DNA from: an uncultured Methylophaga sp.
GTDB lineage: Bacteria; Pseudomonadota; Gammaproteobacteria; GCF-002020875
Length of the DNA stretch: 35,747 nucleotides
Direction: 5' to 3'
Assembly: GCA_937877715.1 (NCBI GenBank)
Contig: CALEHW010000029.1
Location: forward strand, 1-35,747
Position numbers and translations under genes: made by a program. The notes beneath the pieces are model-generated. The model ran no database searches. It saw only the letters and a program-made list of their open reading frames with translations, and had not been told where the DNA came from. Positions 7,862 through 17,494 of this stretch are shown here, in pieces (position 1 is the stretch's first letter; each line of letters begins with the position of its first letter).

Positions 7862-10246
7862 ATGAAATTTAGTGAATTATGGTTGCGTGAATGGGTCGAT
7901 CCGGCAGTCTCTACCGAGACCTTGCTGGAGCAGTTGACGATGGCCGGACTGGAGGTGGACTCCATTGAGCCCGCAGCTCCCGAGTTTGAAAAGGTGGTTG
8001 TTGGCGAGATTGTGGCGGTCGATCCACACCCTGACGCAGATCGTCTGCGGGTAACTAGGGTAGAGGTGGATGAGGATGAGCCGCTGACTATTGTGACCAA
8101 CGTGGCCGACATTGCTGCAGGCGAGAAGGTTGCGGTTGCTAAGGTTGGATGTGTGTTGCCGGGCGGAATGAAGATTAAGCGAGCAAAGCTGCGAGGGGTA
8201 GAGTCCTTTGGCATGTTCTGCTCCATGGGTACCCTGGGACTTCACGAAGAGAGTGAGATGCTGGAACGCTTCTCCTCCGAGGTGGAGGCAGGCACAGATA
8301 TTCGTGAGCTGTTGGGACTCGATGACCAGGTGATCGAGGTTGACCTGACTCCAAATCGTGGTGACTGCCTGAGCCTCTCCGGTGTTGCCCGTGAGGTTGG
8401 AGTGATTAACAAGGCGGCCGTCAGAGAGGTTGAATTTACCCCTGCTGCTGTATCCTCGGAGAGCATCTTCCCTGTTAGTGTTGAAAATAGCGAGGGATGT
8501 CCCCGTTATCTGGGGCGAGTGATTGAGGGGGTGGATCCTGCTGCCGAAACCCCACTCTGGATGCAGGAGCGGCTGCGTCGTGGAGGGCTGCGTTCACTCG
8601 GGCCACTGGTTGATATCACCAACCATGTAATGCTTGAGTTGGGGCAGCCGATGCACGCTTTTGACCTCTCTCAGCTGAATGGGGGAATAGTGGTGCGCAA
8701 TGCCAGGGTTGGCGAGACAATGACCCTGTTTGACGGCAAGGAGATCGAGCTGACAGAAGAGACTCTGTTGATCAGTGATGAGAGTGGTCCACTGGCGCTG
8801 GCTGGAATCATGGGCGGTGAGCATAGCGGGGTGCGTGACGAGACTGTGGATCTCTTCATGGAGTGCGCCTTCTTTGCCCCCTTGACAATTGCAGGGAGGG
8901 CGAGGAGTTATGGTCTCCATACCGATTCATCTCACCGTTTTGAGCGTGGGGTAGATTCACAACTGCAGCAGCGTGCAATGGAGCGGGCCACCCAATTGAT
9001 GGTCGAGATTGCTGGCGGGGTGGTTGGTCCTATTGTGGAGATTGCTGATGAGGCACAGTTGCCGCAGCCGGAGGCTATTCTGCTGCGAGAGGAGAGGCTG
9101 CAGCGTATTTTGGACCTTGCCCTGACGACTGATGAAGTTACAGAGACCCTCGGTGGATTGGGGATGGCTGTTGAGGTGGTGGATGGCGGCTGGAGAGTGG
9201 CCCCCCCATCATGGCGTTTTGATCTGGCGATTGAGGCGGATCTGGTTGAAGAGATTGGCAGAATCTATGGTTATGACCGTCTCCCTACTGCTCATCCTGA
9301 GTTAAGTGCGGAGATTACCAGAAATCCTGAATCTATCGTTGCGCTGCAGAAGATTAGACAGACCCTGGTCAATCAGGGCTATCACGAGGTGATCACCTAC
9401 AGTTTTGTGGATCCAGCCATGCAGAAGGTGCTGGACCCGGATCATGAGCCGTTGGCTCTTGCCAACCCCATCTCCAGCGACCTCTCGGTTATGCGGACCT
9501 CACTCTGGCCGGGACTGTTGCAGAGCCTCAGTTTTAACACCAAGCGTCAGCAGAGTCAGGTCCGCCTGTTTGAGACTGGCCTCAGTTTTGTTCCCACCGG
9601 AGATGGGCTTCAGCAGCAACGTAAAATTGCCGGCCTGCTGTTTGGTGATGCATCTCCCGAGCAGTGGGGCAGGGATTCGGGGGCGGTGGATTTCTTTGAT
9701 TTGAAGGGTGATCTGGTCCCACTACTTAATCCGCTGAATAATGGAGACCGTCCGCTGCGATTTGTGGCAGAGCAGCACCGGGTGCTGCATCCTGGCAAGA
9801 GCGCCAGGGTGATGGTGGGTAACAATGGTATCGGCTGGATGGGTGCCATCCACCCCGGGATCGCTGCAAAGCTGTCGTTGCCGAAGAACATCTACCTGTT
9901 CGAATTTGAATTGGAGCCTCTGCAGCAGGCCGAGATCCCGGCTTTTGAGCCACTCTCAAAATTTCCAATGATTCGACGGGATATTGCGTTACTGCTGGAT
10001 GAGAGCATTACCTCTCAGTCATTACTGGATACAGTTACCGAATCTATCTCTGGAGAGCTGTTGCGTGACCTGCGTCTGTTTGATCTCTACCAGGGTGGGA
10101 ATCTGGATGCTGGTCAGAAGAGTCTGGCGTTGGGAATTTTTCTGCAGCACAGTGACAAGACCCTGACCGATGAGGATGTGGATAGGGTCATGGCGGTTGT
10201 TGTCGACAGGCTGGAGTCTGTACATGGGGCCAAGTTGCGCAAATAG
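7862..10246 (+). CDS. pheT: Phenylalanyl-tRNA synthetase beta subunit
   Basis: PheT carries tRNA binding and editing of misacylated Tyr-tRNA-Phe. The 794 residues contain the N-terminal tRNA-binding OB domain (VVGEIVAVDPHPDADRLRV), the B3/B4 editing region (ITNHVMLELGQPMHAFDL, GIMGGEHSGV), the B5 domain, the catalytic-like core (EEIGRIYGYDRLP) and the C-terminal FDX-ACB anticodon domain (FPMIRRDIALLLDE). Length matches E. coli PheT. No good Shine-Dalgarno is visible before the ATG, so translation may depend on coupling to pheS. Confidence 0.98.
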   Translation: MKFSELWLREWVDPAVSTETLLEQLTMAGLEVDSIEPAAPEFEKVVVGEIVAVDPHPDADRLRVTRVEVDEDEPLTIVTNVADIAAGEKVAVAKVGCVLPGGMKIKRAKLRGVESFGMFCSMGTLGLHEESEMLERFSSEVEAGTDIRELLGLDDQVIEVDLTPNRGDCLSLSGVAREVGVINKAAVREVEFTPAAVSSESIFPVSVENSEGCPRYLGRVIEGVDPAAETPLWMQERLRRGGLRSLGPLVDITNHVMLELGQPMHAFDLSQLNGGIVVRNARVGETMTLFDGKEIELTEETLLISDESGPLALAGIMGGEHSGVRDETVDLFMECAFFAPLTIAGRARSYGLHTDSSHRFERGVDSQLQQRAMERATQLMVEIAGGVVGPIVEIADEAQLPQPEAILLREERLQRILDLALTTDEVTETLGGLGMAVEVVDGGWRVAPPSWRFDLAIEADLVEEIGRIYGYDRLPTAHPELSAEITRNPESIVALQKIRQTLVNQGYHEVITYSFVDPAMQKVLDPDHEPLALANPISSDLSVMRTSLWPGLLQSLSFNTKRQQSQVRLFETGLSFVPTGDGLQQQRKIAGLLFGDASPEQWGRDSGAVDFFDLKGDLVPLLNPLNNGDRPLRFVAEQHRVLHPGKSARVMVGNNGIGWMGAIHPGIAAKLSLPKNIYLFEFELEPLQQAEIPAFEPLSKFPMIRRDIALLLDESITSQSLLDTVTESISGELLRDLRLFDLYQGGNLDAGQKSLALGIFLQHSDKTLTDEDVDRVMAVVVDRLESVHGAKLRK

Positions 10247-10268
10247 TGCTCTTCAACTCAGAAAATAG

Positions 10269-10297
10269 TTGCTTGAAGGCGTTATTTTTTATATTGT
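10269..10297 (+). promoter_or_regulatory. Possible promoter for ihfA
   Basis: TTGCTT (10269-10274) and TATTGT (10292-10297) are 17 bases apart in the AT-rich gap after pheT. ihfA has its own promoter besides read-through from pheT in E. coli. The match to consensus is modest. Confidence 0.3.
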
Positions 10298-10351
10298 TAC
10301 GACGCTTACACCAACCAGAATAGAAATCAGACTTAACAAGGAACCACCCGC

Positions 10352-10654
10352 ATGACACTAACCAAGGCATCTCTGTGTGAGGCATTGAATAACGAGCTCG
10401 GGTTGAACAAGCGTGAGTCCAAGGAGATGCTTGAGCAGTTCTACGAGGAGATTCGTTCTGCCCTGGAGGGTGGGGAGAATGTGAAGCTCTCCGGTTTTGG
10501 CAATTTTGATCTGCGTGCAAAGTCTCCACGTCCAGGACGTAACCCCAAGACAGGGGAAGAGATTCCAATCACCGCACGACGGGTGGTAACCTTCAAGGCC
10601 GGACTCAGGCTTAAGGAAAGTGTCGGGGGCTACAGTGCCTCAGTCCTCTCCTGA
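10352..10654 (+). CDS. ihfA: Integration host factor alpha subunit
   Basis: IHF is a heterodimer that bends DNA sharply and shapes promoters, replication origins and recombination sites. The 100-residue product opens with [22 protein letters not shown] in part and has the DNA-bending arm [12 protein letters not shown], whose Pro intercalates, followed by RRVVTFKAG. It fits the alpha subunit, which regularly follows pheT in gammaproteobacteria. AAGGA lies upstream of the ATG. The merR-type gene starts 8 bases after the stop. Confidence 0.96.
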   Translation: MTLTKASLCEALNNELGLNKRESKEMLEQFYEEIRSALEGGENVKLSGFGNFDLRAKSPRPGRNPKTGEEIPITARRVVTFKAGLRLKESVGGYSASVLS

Positions 10655-10662
10655 GAGAGCCG

Positions 10663-11022
10663 ATGAGCCACGATCCAGCATCAATAGAAATCAAGGTTAG
10701 TGAGCTTCCCCCTATTCCATCCAAGCGCTATTTCACTATAGGCGAGGTCTCCAAACTCTGTGTGGTAAAGCCCCATGTGCTTCGCTACTGGGAGCAGGAG
10801 TTTGCCCAGCTGAAACCGGTAACCAGAAGAGGTAACCGACGCTACTATCAACATCACGATATAAAACTTATTCGCAAGATTCGCGGACTGCTCTACGAGG
10901 AGGGTTTCACTATCACCGGTGCCCGCCACAAGCTGGGCAAGAAGGGGCAGGGTGTAAGCTCCAGGGCGGATATCTCCGAGGTGCGTCGTGAACTTGAGTC
11001 TCTCATAAAAGAGCTCTCATAA
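10663..11022 (+). CDS. MerR-family transcriptional regulator downstream of ihfA
   Basis: A 119-residue protein with an N-terminal MerR winged helix-turn-helix (about 20-90: YFTIGEVSKLCVVKPHVLRYWEQEF, then RRGNRRYYQHHDIKLIRKI). The short C-terminus has no metal-binding cysteines, so it is not a typical metal or redox sensor. A MerR-like gene at this place after ihfA is very common in gammaproteobacteria, but its ligand and targets are not known to me. Its last 6 bases overlap the end of the convergent HIT gene. Confidence 0.93.
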   Translation: MSHDPASIEIKVSELPPIPSKRYFTIGEVSKLCVVKPHVLRYWEQEFAQLKPVTRRGNRRYYQHHDIKLIRKIRGLLYEEGFTITGARHKLGKKGQGVSSRADISEVRRELESLIKELS

Positions 11023-11439
11023 TAGTTCTTGTTGTTCAATAAGTTCTATATTTTTTCTAATCAAACTTATAAGCTTTTTTAGCGCGTCAGGACGGTAGCT
11101 AACAGCAGGACTATGGCCCCATACAGGCCCAGGCCATGCCGGATCTCCAATGTTGCGGGCAATATGGTGAAGGTGCAACTGGGGCACAATGTTTCCCAGC
11201 GCCCCGATATTGAGTTTGTCAGGGCTGAGATTGTCCGCCATGAACTGTTGTACCAGACAGGATTCATTTAGCAGTTGTTGCCGGTCACCCGTCGATAGCC
11301 GATATATCTCCTCTGCACCATCTACATCTGGTACCAGAATAATCCATGGATAGCGGGAATCGTTCATCAGCAGGCAGTGGCTGAGTTCAAATCTTCCCAG
11401 ATAGTGGGTATCTGCTCTGAGTTGGGGGTGGACGGTCAT
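11017..11439 (-). CDS. HIT-family hydrolase-like protein
   Basis: A 140-residue histidine-triad protein. The active-site segment is QLHLHHIAR, followed by GDPAWPGPVWG, the signature of a bacterial HIT subgroup that ends its triad in HxHxxxR. HIT proteins hydrolyse nucleotide phosphoramidates or dinucleotides; the substrate of this subgroup is not defined. It is convergent with the merR-type gene (6-base overlap) and divergent from the channel gene. A possible longer start of the channel gene would run antisense through this gene's 5' end. Confidence 0.9.
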   Translation of the reverse strand: MTVHPQLRADTHYLGRFELSHCLLMNDSRYPWIILVPDVDGAEEIYRLSTGDRQQLLNESCLVQQFMADNLSPDKLNIGALGNIVPQLHLHHIARNIGDPAWPGPVWGHSPAVSYRPDALKKLISLIRKNIELIEQQELL

Positions 11440-11478
11440 AGGGGTATACTACCTAAAACTGACACGGGGGAGTATCGC

Positions 11479-12777
11479 TTGGAACAGCCACAAATGTTTT
11501 CTCTGGATGAATTCTTGATTCATCTACAGCCAGCCCTGCTTGTAAGTGAGTTGGTGGTGCTGGCGGTTGCAGCAGCGGCTGCATTCTGGTTCCAGAAGAG
11601 TATTGCCAACTATGTGGAGCTGGCGACAGATGGCAACACCTCACTGGGGCGCTTTACCCGCCACACCCTGCAGCGGATCATCTTTCCTCTGGGGATGATG
11701 TTTGTGGTGCTGGTTGGTCGGGTAATTCTGGAGCGCATCTATCCGAGTGCCATACTATTGAATGTGGCAGTTCCACTGTTGTTTTCGCTGGCACTCATCC
11801 GTATGGCGGTATATCTGTTGCGCAAGGCAGTCAGACCAGGGCCGCTGGTCAAGGCGTGGGAGCACTTGATCAGTACCACCATCTGGGTGATTGTTGCACT
11901 GCATCTGCTGGGGTGGTTGCCAGAGGTGGTGCATGCGATGGATGTAGTCGGGGTCTCCATTGGTGATATCCGCATCTCACTGCGTACGGTGGTGAAACTG
12001 TTTGCTGTGGTTGGTGTGCTGCTGGTGATGGCTGCATGGCTCTCCCGCATAATCGAGAGCTCACTGCACCGCTCCCAGCATCTTACCCCGGCGGCCAAGG
12101 TGGGAATCGGCAAGAGCAGCAAGTTTGCGCTCTTCATCCTGGCGCTGTTGATCGCACTGAATTCGGTGGGAATCGACCTGACTGCGCTAGCAGTATTTGG
12201 TGGTGCCCTTGGCGTGGGGCTCGGTTTTGGTCTGCAGCGTATTGCCAGTAATTTTATCTCCGGTTTTATCTTGATCTTTGATCGTTCGATCCGTCCGGGG
12301 GATGTGATCAGCATCAACGACAAGTTTGGCTGGGTGCAGGAGCTGCGGGCTCGCTATGTGGTAGTGCGCGATCGTGATGGGGTAGAGACCCTGGTGCCGA
12401 ACGAAAATTTGATAACTACGGAGGTGATCAACTGGAGCTACAGTGATCATAAGGTTCGTCTCAAGATTCCGGTGCAGATCAGTTATGAGGATGATCCGGA
12501 GGAGGCGATGGAGATCCTGGTAAATGCCGCCAGGGAGTGTGAGCGGGCACTGGATGATCCGGCTCCGGTGGGACGCCTGATGGGGTTTGGGGACAGTGGG
12601 ATAGAGCTTGAGTTGCGGGTATGGATCTCTGATCCCAATAACGGCATGGGTGGTGTCCATTCCGATATCAATCGGGTAATCTGGAGAGAGTTCAAGGCTG
12701 CAGGCATCACCATTCCATACCCACAGAGGGACGTGCGCCTGATCGACCAGGAGCAATCTGTCGCTGTAGATGGGTAG
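11479..12777 (+). CDS. MscS-type mechanosensitive ion channel (TTG start)
   Basis: This is an inner-membrane channel that opens under membrane tension and releases solutes on osmotic downshock. The 432-residue form has several N-terminal membrane helices, the pore-lining helix and its exit (ALAVFGGALGVGLGFGLQRIASNFISGFILI, seen in parts at about 235-266), the beta domain (DRSIRPGDVI) and the cytoplasmic vestibule. I chose TTG at 11479 because GGGGGAG (11466-11472) lies 6 bases before it. ATG at 11494 is five codons later, and GTG at 11377 would overlap the HIT gene. The stop overlaps the next gene by 8 bases, implying coupling. Confidence 0.93.
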   Translation: MEQPQMFSLDEFLIHLQPALLVSELVVLAVAAAAAFWFQKSIANYVELATDGNTSLGRFTRHTLQRIIFPLGMMFVVLVGRVILERIYPSAILLNVAVPLLFSLALIRMAVYLLRKAVRPGPLVKAWEHLISTTIWVIVALHLLGWLPEVVHAMDVVGVSIGDIRISLRTVVKLFAVVGVLLVMAAWLSRIIESSLHRSQHLTPAAKVGIGKSSKFALFILALLIALNSVGIDLTALAVFGGALGVGLGFGLQRIASNFISGFILIFDRSIRPGDVISINDKFGWVQELRARYVVVRDRDGVETLVPNENLITTEVINWSYSDHKVRLKIPVQISYEDDPEEAMEILVNAARECERALDDPAPVGRLMGFGDSGIELELRVWISDPNNGMGGVHSDINRVIWREFKAAGITIPYPQRDVRLIDQEQSVAVDG

Positions 12778-15700
12778 ATATCTGCGGGAGCCGCAGACTC
12801 TCGGACCATATCTATGGGTGCTGTTTCTCAACGCTTTTGTCGATCTTGGACACAAGATTACAATTCAGAATACGGTATTCAAGGTCTATGACGGGGAGCT
12901 GCAGATTGTTCTCACCGCACTGGTCAATGCCCTTATTCTGATCCCTTTCATCCTCCTTGCAACCCCGGCTGGCATCCTCTCCGATCGACTTCCAAAACCG
13001 CGGGTGATGCGTCAGGCTGCCAGTGTTGCCGTGGTCATCGCCCTGCTGATCACCCTCTGTTACTACCAGGGGTGGTTTGAGCTGGCGTTCTTCCTGACTC
13101 TGCTGCTGGCAGTTCAGAGTGCATTTTTCTCACCGGCAAAATATGGCTATATCCGTGAGCGGGTCGGGGTTGATGGCCTTGCCTCTGCCAACGGGGTGGT
13201 ACAGGCAGTGACCATCATCGCAATTCTCTTCGGTATGTTCTTCTTCTCGTTCCTATTCGAGACCATACTGGCCACCAGGTCACCCCAGCAGAGTCCGGAA
13301 TATCTGCAGGCGGTTGCCCCATTGGGATGGCTGCTGGTGGTTCTTGCTACCCTAGAGTGGGTGGTTGCTGGGCGTCTGCGACCGGGGGAGCATATGGAGG
13401 AGCAGAGAGCCGGGGTTGATGATGAGCTACAGGGACAGCACTCAGTGGCACAAACCATCGGGGTGATTCGACAGACTCCGATCATCTGGTATTCCGTGTT
13501 GGGGCTCTCTCTATTCTGGGGGGTCTCGCAGGTGGCGATAGCCGCCTTCCCTGCACTTGCCAAAGAGTCCTTTGGGGTTACCGATACCCTGGTTATTCAG
13601 GGGGTGTTGGCCTCCGCCGGAGCCGGTATCCTGATTGGGTCACTTGTTGTTGCCAGGGTCTCCAGGGGCTATATCGAAACCGGACTAATCCCGATTGGGG
13701 CGATAGGGGTGACCCTGGCACTGATAACCGTCCCCGAGGCCTCCTCACTGGAGCTTCTCGCGCTGCTCTTCCTGCTGCTGGGGTTTTGTGGTGGACTGCT
13801 GATAGTTCCGCTCAATGCGCTGATTCAGTTTCATGCAGAGCCATCCCGCCTAGGACAGATTCTGGCCGGTAACAACTGGATGCAGAATATTGTGATGCTG
13901 CTCTTTCTCGGGATAACCATGGGGGTAGCCCTGCTTGACTTGGGGGTGCGAATCAACCCGGCCGCACTGTTCTGGATGGTTGCAATGGTTGCCCTGCTGG
14001 CAACCATGGTTGCAGTGGTCAGAATTCCGCAACCCCTTATCCGTCTGCTGGTCAGGCTGCTGTTCAACAGGCGCTATCGAATAGAGGCGATTGGTCTGGA
14101 TAATCTTCCAGCTCATGGAGGGGCCCTGCTGCTAGGCAACCACATAAGCTGGCTTGACTGGGCAATGCTGCAGATTGTATCCCCACGGCCAATCCGTTTT
14201 GTGATGGAGCAGTTGCTCTATCAGAGGCCCATTCTGAAATGGTTTCTCGATCTTTTTGGGGTGATCCCGATCTCCAGTCGACAGAGCCGACAATCGCTAG
14301 AGCAGGTTAGACACCTGCTGCGGGATGGTGAGTTGCTCTGTATCTTTCCCGAGGGGGCAATCAGCCACAGTGGACAGCTTGGAAGATTCAGGCGTGGTTT
14401 CGAGATTGCTGTGGCAGCCAGTGGGGCAGTGGTGGTGCCATTCTATATTCGGGGTCTCTGGGGGAGTCGCTTCTCGCGTTCCGGTAGGGGGGTAAGGGCG
14501 ATCCGTGCAACCGGAATGCGTCGCAGGAGGGTTCAGCTGGTCTTCGGCGAGCCATTGCCGGATTCAGTCAGGGCTGATGAAGTCAAGCAGAGAGTGTTTG
14601 ATCTCTCCATAGAGGCGTGGAGACACTACTCAGAGGAGTTTCTACCAATCCATCAGAGCTGGATGAGGCGGGCCAGACAGATGGGGCGCAGAACTGTTCT
14701 GACCGACCTTGCTTCCGGAGAGCGCATGAGTGGTCTGCGCATGTTGGCAGCGGTATTTGTGCTCTCCTGGAGGATCAGAAAAGAGTGTCTGCAACAGAAT
14801 GTCGGGATACTGTTGCCAACCACCTCTGCTGGAGTGCTGACTAACCTTGCGGCCCTCACTGCAGGCAAGTGTGTTGTCAATCTCAACTACACAGCTGGGC
14901 TGGCTGCGGTGCGCTCGGCAGTTGAGCAGGCGGGAATCACCACTATCTACAGCTCCAGCCGTTTTCTGCAGAGATTGACTGAGCGTGGCAGTGATCTTTC
15001 GCCACTATCGAAAGAGGTTCGGGTGGTTGAGCTTGAGCAGCTAAAAGGGGAGATCACGACCGGTGAACGGGCCGCTGCGGCACTGCCTGCTCTTCTGCTT
15101 CCACTGTCGGTGGTTTCGCGATTTTTTATGCCTACCGTTTCGCTGGATGATACGGCAACTATCATCTTCTCCAGTGGTAGTGAGGGGGTACCCAAGGGGG
15201 TCAGGCTGACCCACCGAAACATCATGAGTAATCTCAAGCAGATCTCCGATGTGCTGGAGCCCGGTTTTCAGCGGGTAGGGGGGGATGTGATGATGGGTAC
15301 TCTGCCCCTGTTCCACTCCTTCGGGTTCACGGTAACCAGCATGATGCCGCTGGTTGAGGGTATCCCCCTGGTGGTCTCTCCGGACCCCACAGACTCCTTG
15401 GCCATTGCGCATGGGGTGGAGAGGTGCCATGCAACCATCTACTGTGGCACCCCCACTTTTCTGCAGTTGATGAGCAGAAACAACAGGGTTAGGGCGGGGC
15501 AGCTACAGTCGTTGCGTATGGTGATTGCCGGTGCAGAGAGGCTCAAGCCGGAGCTGAGAGAGGCATTCAGAGCCAAGTTTGGTAAGGAGATAATTGAGGG
15601 GTACGGGGCGACGGAGACCTCACCAGTCACCTCGGTCAATCTGCCTGACCGTCTTGATGGTGCAGGGAATCTGGTGCAGAAGATGAATAAACCGGGAACA

Positions 15701-16258
15701 GTGGGTCTGCCGCTCCCTGGAACTAGCATCAGAATTGTTGATCCCGAGACACTTAAGCCCTTGGCGCCGGGAGAGGAGGGGTTGATTCTGATTGGCGGGG
15801 TTCAGGTGATGGATGGATATCTTACTACAGACTCTGCTCTCACTCAGCCATTTGTGGAGCTGGATGGAGCATCCTGGTACAGAAGTGGGGACAAGGGTAG
15901 GGTTGATGAGGAGGGCTTTCTCACCATTGTTGACCGCTACTCACGCTTTGCCAAGATTGGAGGGGAGATGGTCAGCCTTGCAGCAGTTGAGGAGGCGGCA
16001 CATCTGTTGCTGGTGAAACATGGGGTTGAGCTTGAGGTGGCAGCAGTAGCGGCAGATGACCAGCGCAAGGGGGAGAAGATCGTTCTCCTCTATAGTGGAG
16101 AGTTGGATGAGCCATCACTGCTACAGTTGTTGCGCAGGGGGGTTGAGTCTCCGTTGATGATCCCCTCTGCCGTGCTCCATATCAGCGAGATTCCGCTGTT
16201 GGGTAGTGGTAAACGGGACTATCCAACAATGCGGCAGTGGATTATTGAGCAGCCGTAG
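12770..16258 (+). CDS. Three-part lysophospholipid transporter / acyltransferase / acyl-ACP synthetase fusion
   Basis: This 1162-residue protein joins what E. coli encodes as lplT and aas. Residues about 1-425 are an MFS transporter like LplT (DLGHKITIQNTVFKVYDG in part). Residues about 430-640 are a PlsC-type acyltransferase with HISWLD (HX4D, His458 and Asp463) and FPEGAIS. Residues about 640-1160 are an AMP-forming acyl-ACP synthetase with the P-loop SSGSEGVPKG (about 801-810) and YGATETSP. Function by family: flip lysophospholipid inward and re-acylate it with a fatty acid activated on ACP. The start overlaps the MscS stop, so a membrane-stress link is plausible. All three sets of key residues are intact. 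Confidence 0.95.
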   Translation: MGRYLREPQTLGPYLWVLFLNAFVDLGHKITIQNTVFKVYDGELQIVLTALVNALILIPFILLATPAGILSDRLPKPRVMRQAASVAVVIALLITLCYYQGWFELAFFLTLLLAVQSAFFSPAKYGYIRERVGVDGLASANGVVQAVTIIAILFGMFFFSFLFETILATRSPQQSPEYLQAVAPLGWLLVVLATLEWVVAGRLRPGEHMEEQRAGVDDELQGQHSVAQTIGVIRQTPIIWYSVLGLSLFWGVSQVAIAAFPALAKESFGVTDTLVIQGVLASAGAGILIGSLVVARVSRGYIETGLIPIGAIGVTLALITVPEASSLELLALLFLLLGFCGGLLIVPLNALIQFHAEPSRLGQILAGNNWMQNIVMLLFLGITMGVALLDLGVRINPAALFWMVAMVALLATMVAVVRIPQPLIRLLVRLLFNRRYRIEAIGLDNLPAHGGALLLGNHISWLDWAMLQIVSPRPIRFVMEQLLYQRPILKWFLDLFGVIPISSRQSRQSLEQVRHLLRDGELLCIFPEGAISHSGQLGRFRRGFEIAVAASGAVVVPFYIRGLWGSRFSRSGRGVRAIRATGMRRRRVQLVFGEPLPDSVRADEVKQRVFDLSIEAWRHYSEEFLPIHQSWMRRARQMGRRTVLTDLASGERMSGLRMLAAVFVLSWRIRKECLQQNVGILLPTTSAGVLTNLAALTAGKCVVNLNYTAGLAAVRSAVEQAGITTIYSSSRFLQRLTERGSDLSPLSKEVRVVELEQLKGEITTGERAAAALPALLLPLSVVSRFFMPTVSLDDTATIIFSSGSEGVPKGVRLTHRNIMSNLKQISDVLEPGFQRVGGDVMMGTLPLFHSFGFTVTSMMPLVEGIPLVVSPDPTDSLAIAHGVERCHATIYCGTPTFLQLMSRNNRVRAGQLQSLRMVIAGAERLKPELREAFRAKFGKEIIEGYGATETSPVTSVNLPDRLDGAGNLVQKMNKPGTVGLPLPGTSIRIVDPETLKPLAPGEEGLILIGGVQVMDGYLTTDSALTQPFVELDGASWYRSGDKGRVDEEGFLTIVDRYSRFAKIGGEMVSLAAVEEAAHLLLVKHGVELEVAAVAADDQRKGEKIVLLYSGELDEPSLLQLLRRGVESPLMIPSAVLHISEIPLLGSGKRDYPTMRQWIIEQP

Positions 16259-16335
16259 AAAAACCATTTTTCAAGCCACGATACTCTATGGTGGTGAGAG
16301 ACTCCCAGGATTGTATAGCGGCGGCGATGTGGGAG

Positions 16336-17376
16336 TCAGCGGTTGTTGAGCTGTTGTGCCATAACCGGCACCGTTCCATCCTCCATCAGGGTGATGTCGC
16401 CCGCCTCAATAATCCCGGTCTCAACCACAGCCAGCCCCTCCCATACTCCGTCACCATCCTTCTGGATCGAGATGATCTCCCCGGCCCCCTGTGATGAGTT
16501 TGAGGAGCGGGAGTAGAGGCTATCCCCACTCTCTGGTGAGCTCTCATCCACAATAGTGATCCGGGCCATGCCGCGTTTCATCTTTCCAAGGTACTCCATG
16601 CGTGCCACCACCTCCTGCCCAGGATAGCACCCCTTGGTAAAGTTGAGGCCGTTGATTGCCTGCAGGTTGAGCATCTGGGGGATAAATGACTCCTGAGTTC
16701 TCTGGGTTATGGTTGGAATAGCGGAGCGGATATCCAGTAGCTCCCACGGCCCGCTGCTGACAGGAGTTGCCTGGACATCCAGATGGGACCAGGTTTTTTT
16801 TGCGCCTGGAAGATCGGTCAGAATGAGAAAACGGGGGTAGAGTGCAGGGTGGAGGCGGACAACAGTGGTGTTCTCCATGTTTATGGTTTCATCTATCTCT
16901 TTTGGAATAGATTCTGTTATCGCACCTAGCTGCTCTTCTGCGTCGGGTCCGGAGAGACCGATCCGGATACGCTGCTCACTGATGTTGGTGATGGTCACTT
17001 TGGAACGCATCACAAACATCTGCAGGCGTTTTTGTATTGGCTCCAGAAGCTCTATTGGGAACAGCAGTAGTGTCTTGTTACTTGACTGCCTGATAACCTG
17101 AAACAGTACCAGCAGACGTCCCTTGGGTGTACACCATCCACTTAGTTGGCTCTTCTTTTCTGTCAGTTCACCGATATCATTAGTGAGTTGGTTCTGCAGA
17201 AATTCGTCACCATCATCTCCGCTGATCTCAAGTACTGCCAGATGAGAGAGGTCACATATGATGTCTCCGGAGGAGACAACATGCCGCTCCTGTTCCGGAT
17301 TGCCAAAGCTCTCTATGGTGTCACCATAAAATTCCGCACCGGCTGATTCAAGAAACTCTCTCCACTCACTGTCCAT
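16336..17376 (-). CDS. ygfZ: YgfZ/GcvT-domain folate-binding protein
   Basis: YgfZ is a folate-binding protein needed for the upkeep of some Fe-S enzymes, including MiaB-type tRNA modification. The 346-residue product has the GcvT-like fold and the family signature KGCYPGQE, within GLNFTKGCYPGQEVVARM, whose Cys is essential in E. coli. The N-terminal part (ICDLSHLAVLEISGDDGDEFLQNQLTNDI, in parts) is also typical. It is convergent with the fusion gene and divergent from sdhC. The neighbourhood of an Fe-S enzyme operon is consistent with its role. Confidence 0.95.
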   Translation of the reverse strand: MDSEWREFLESAGAEFYGDTIESFGNPEQERHVVSSGDIICDLSHLAVLEISGDDGDEFLQNQLTNDIGELTEKKSQLSGWCTPKGRLLVLFQVIRQSSNKTLLLFPIELLEPIQKRLQMFVMRSKVTITNISEQRIRIGLSGPDAEEQLGAITESIPKEIDETINMENTTVVRLHPALYPRFLILTDLPGAKKTWSHLDVQATPVSSGPWELLDIRSAIPTITQRTQESFIPQMLNLQAINGLNFTKGCYPGQEVVARMEYLGKMKRGMARITIVDESSPESGDSLYSRSSNSSQGAGEIISIQKDGDGVWEGLAVVETGIIEAGDITLMEDGTVPVMAQQLNNR

Positions 17377-17440
17377 CTGGCTGATCTCTCCGTTATTGCA
17401 ACTTTAGGGTCTGTCCGCTACTGTTGATGATATTCCTTTT

Positions 17441-17465
17441 ACCGTAGGGATTCTCCCTCTACGGT
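17441..17465 (+). promoter_or_regulatory. Palindrome upstream of sdhC
   Basis: ACCGTA-GGGA (17441-17450) mirrors TCCC-tc-TACGGT (17454-17465) around a short centre, 30 bases before sdhC and in the gap between two divergent genes. It may be an operator for a dimeric regulator or an mRNA hairpin. The regulator is unknown. Confidence 0.45.
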
Positions 17466-17494
17466 CTGATAATAATAACCACAACTGGAGTACC

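Noticed and set aside
12187-12855. Minus-strand open frame of 222 codons opposite the channel gene
   Set aside because: Antisense to MscS and the fusion gene, no domain and no plausible start signal.
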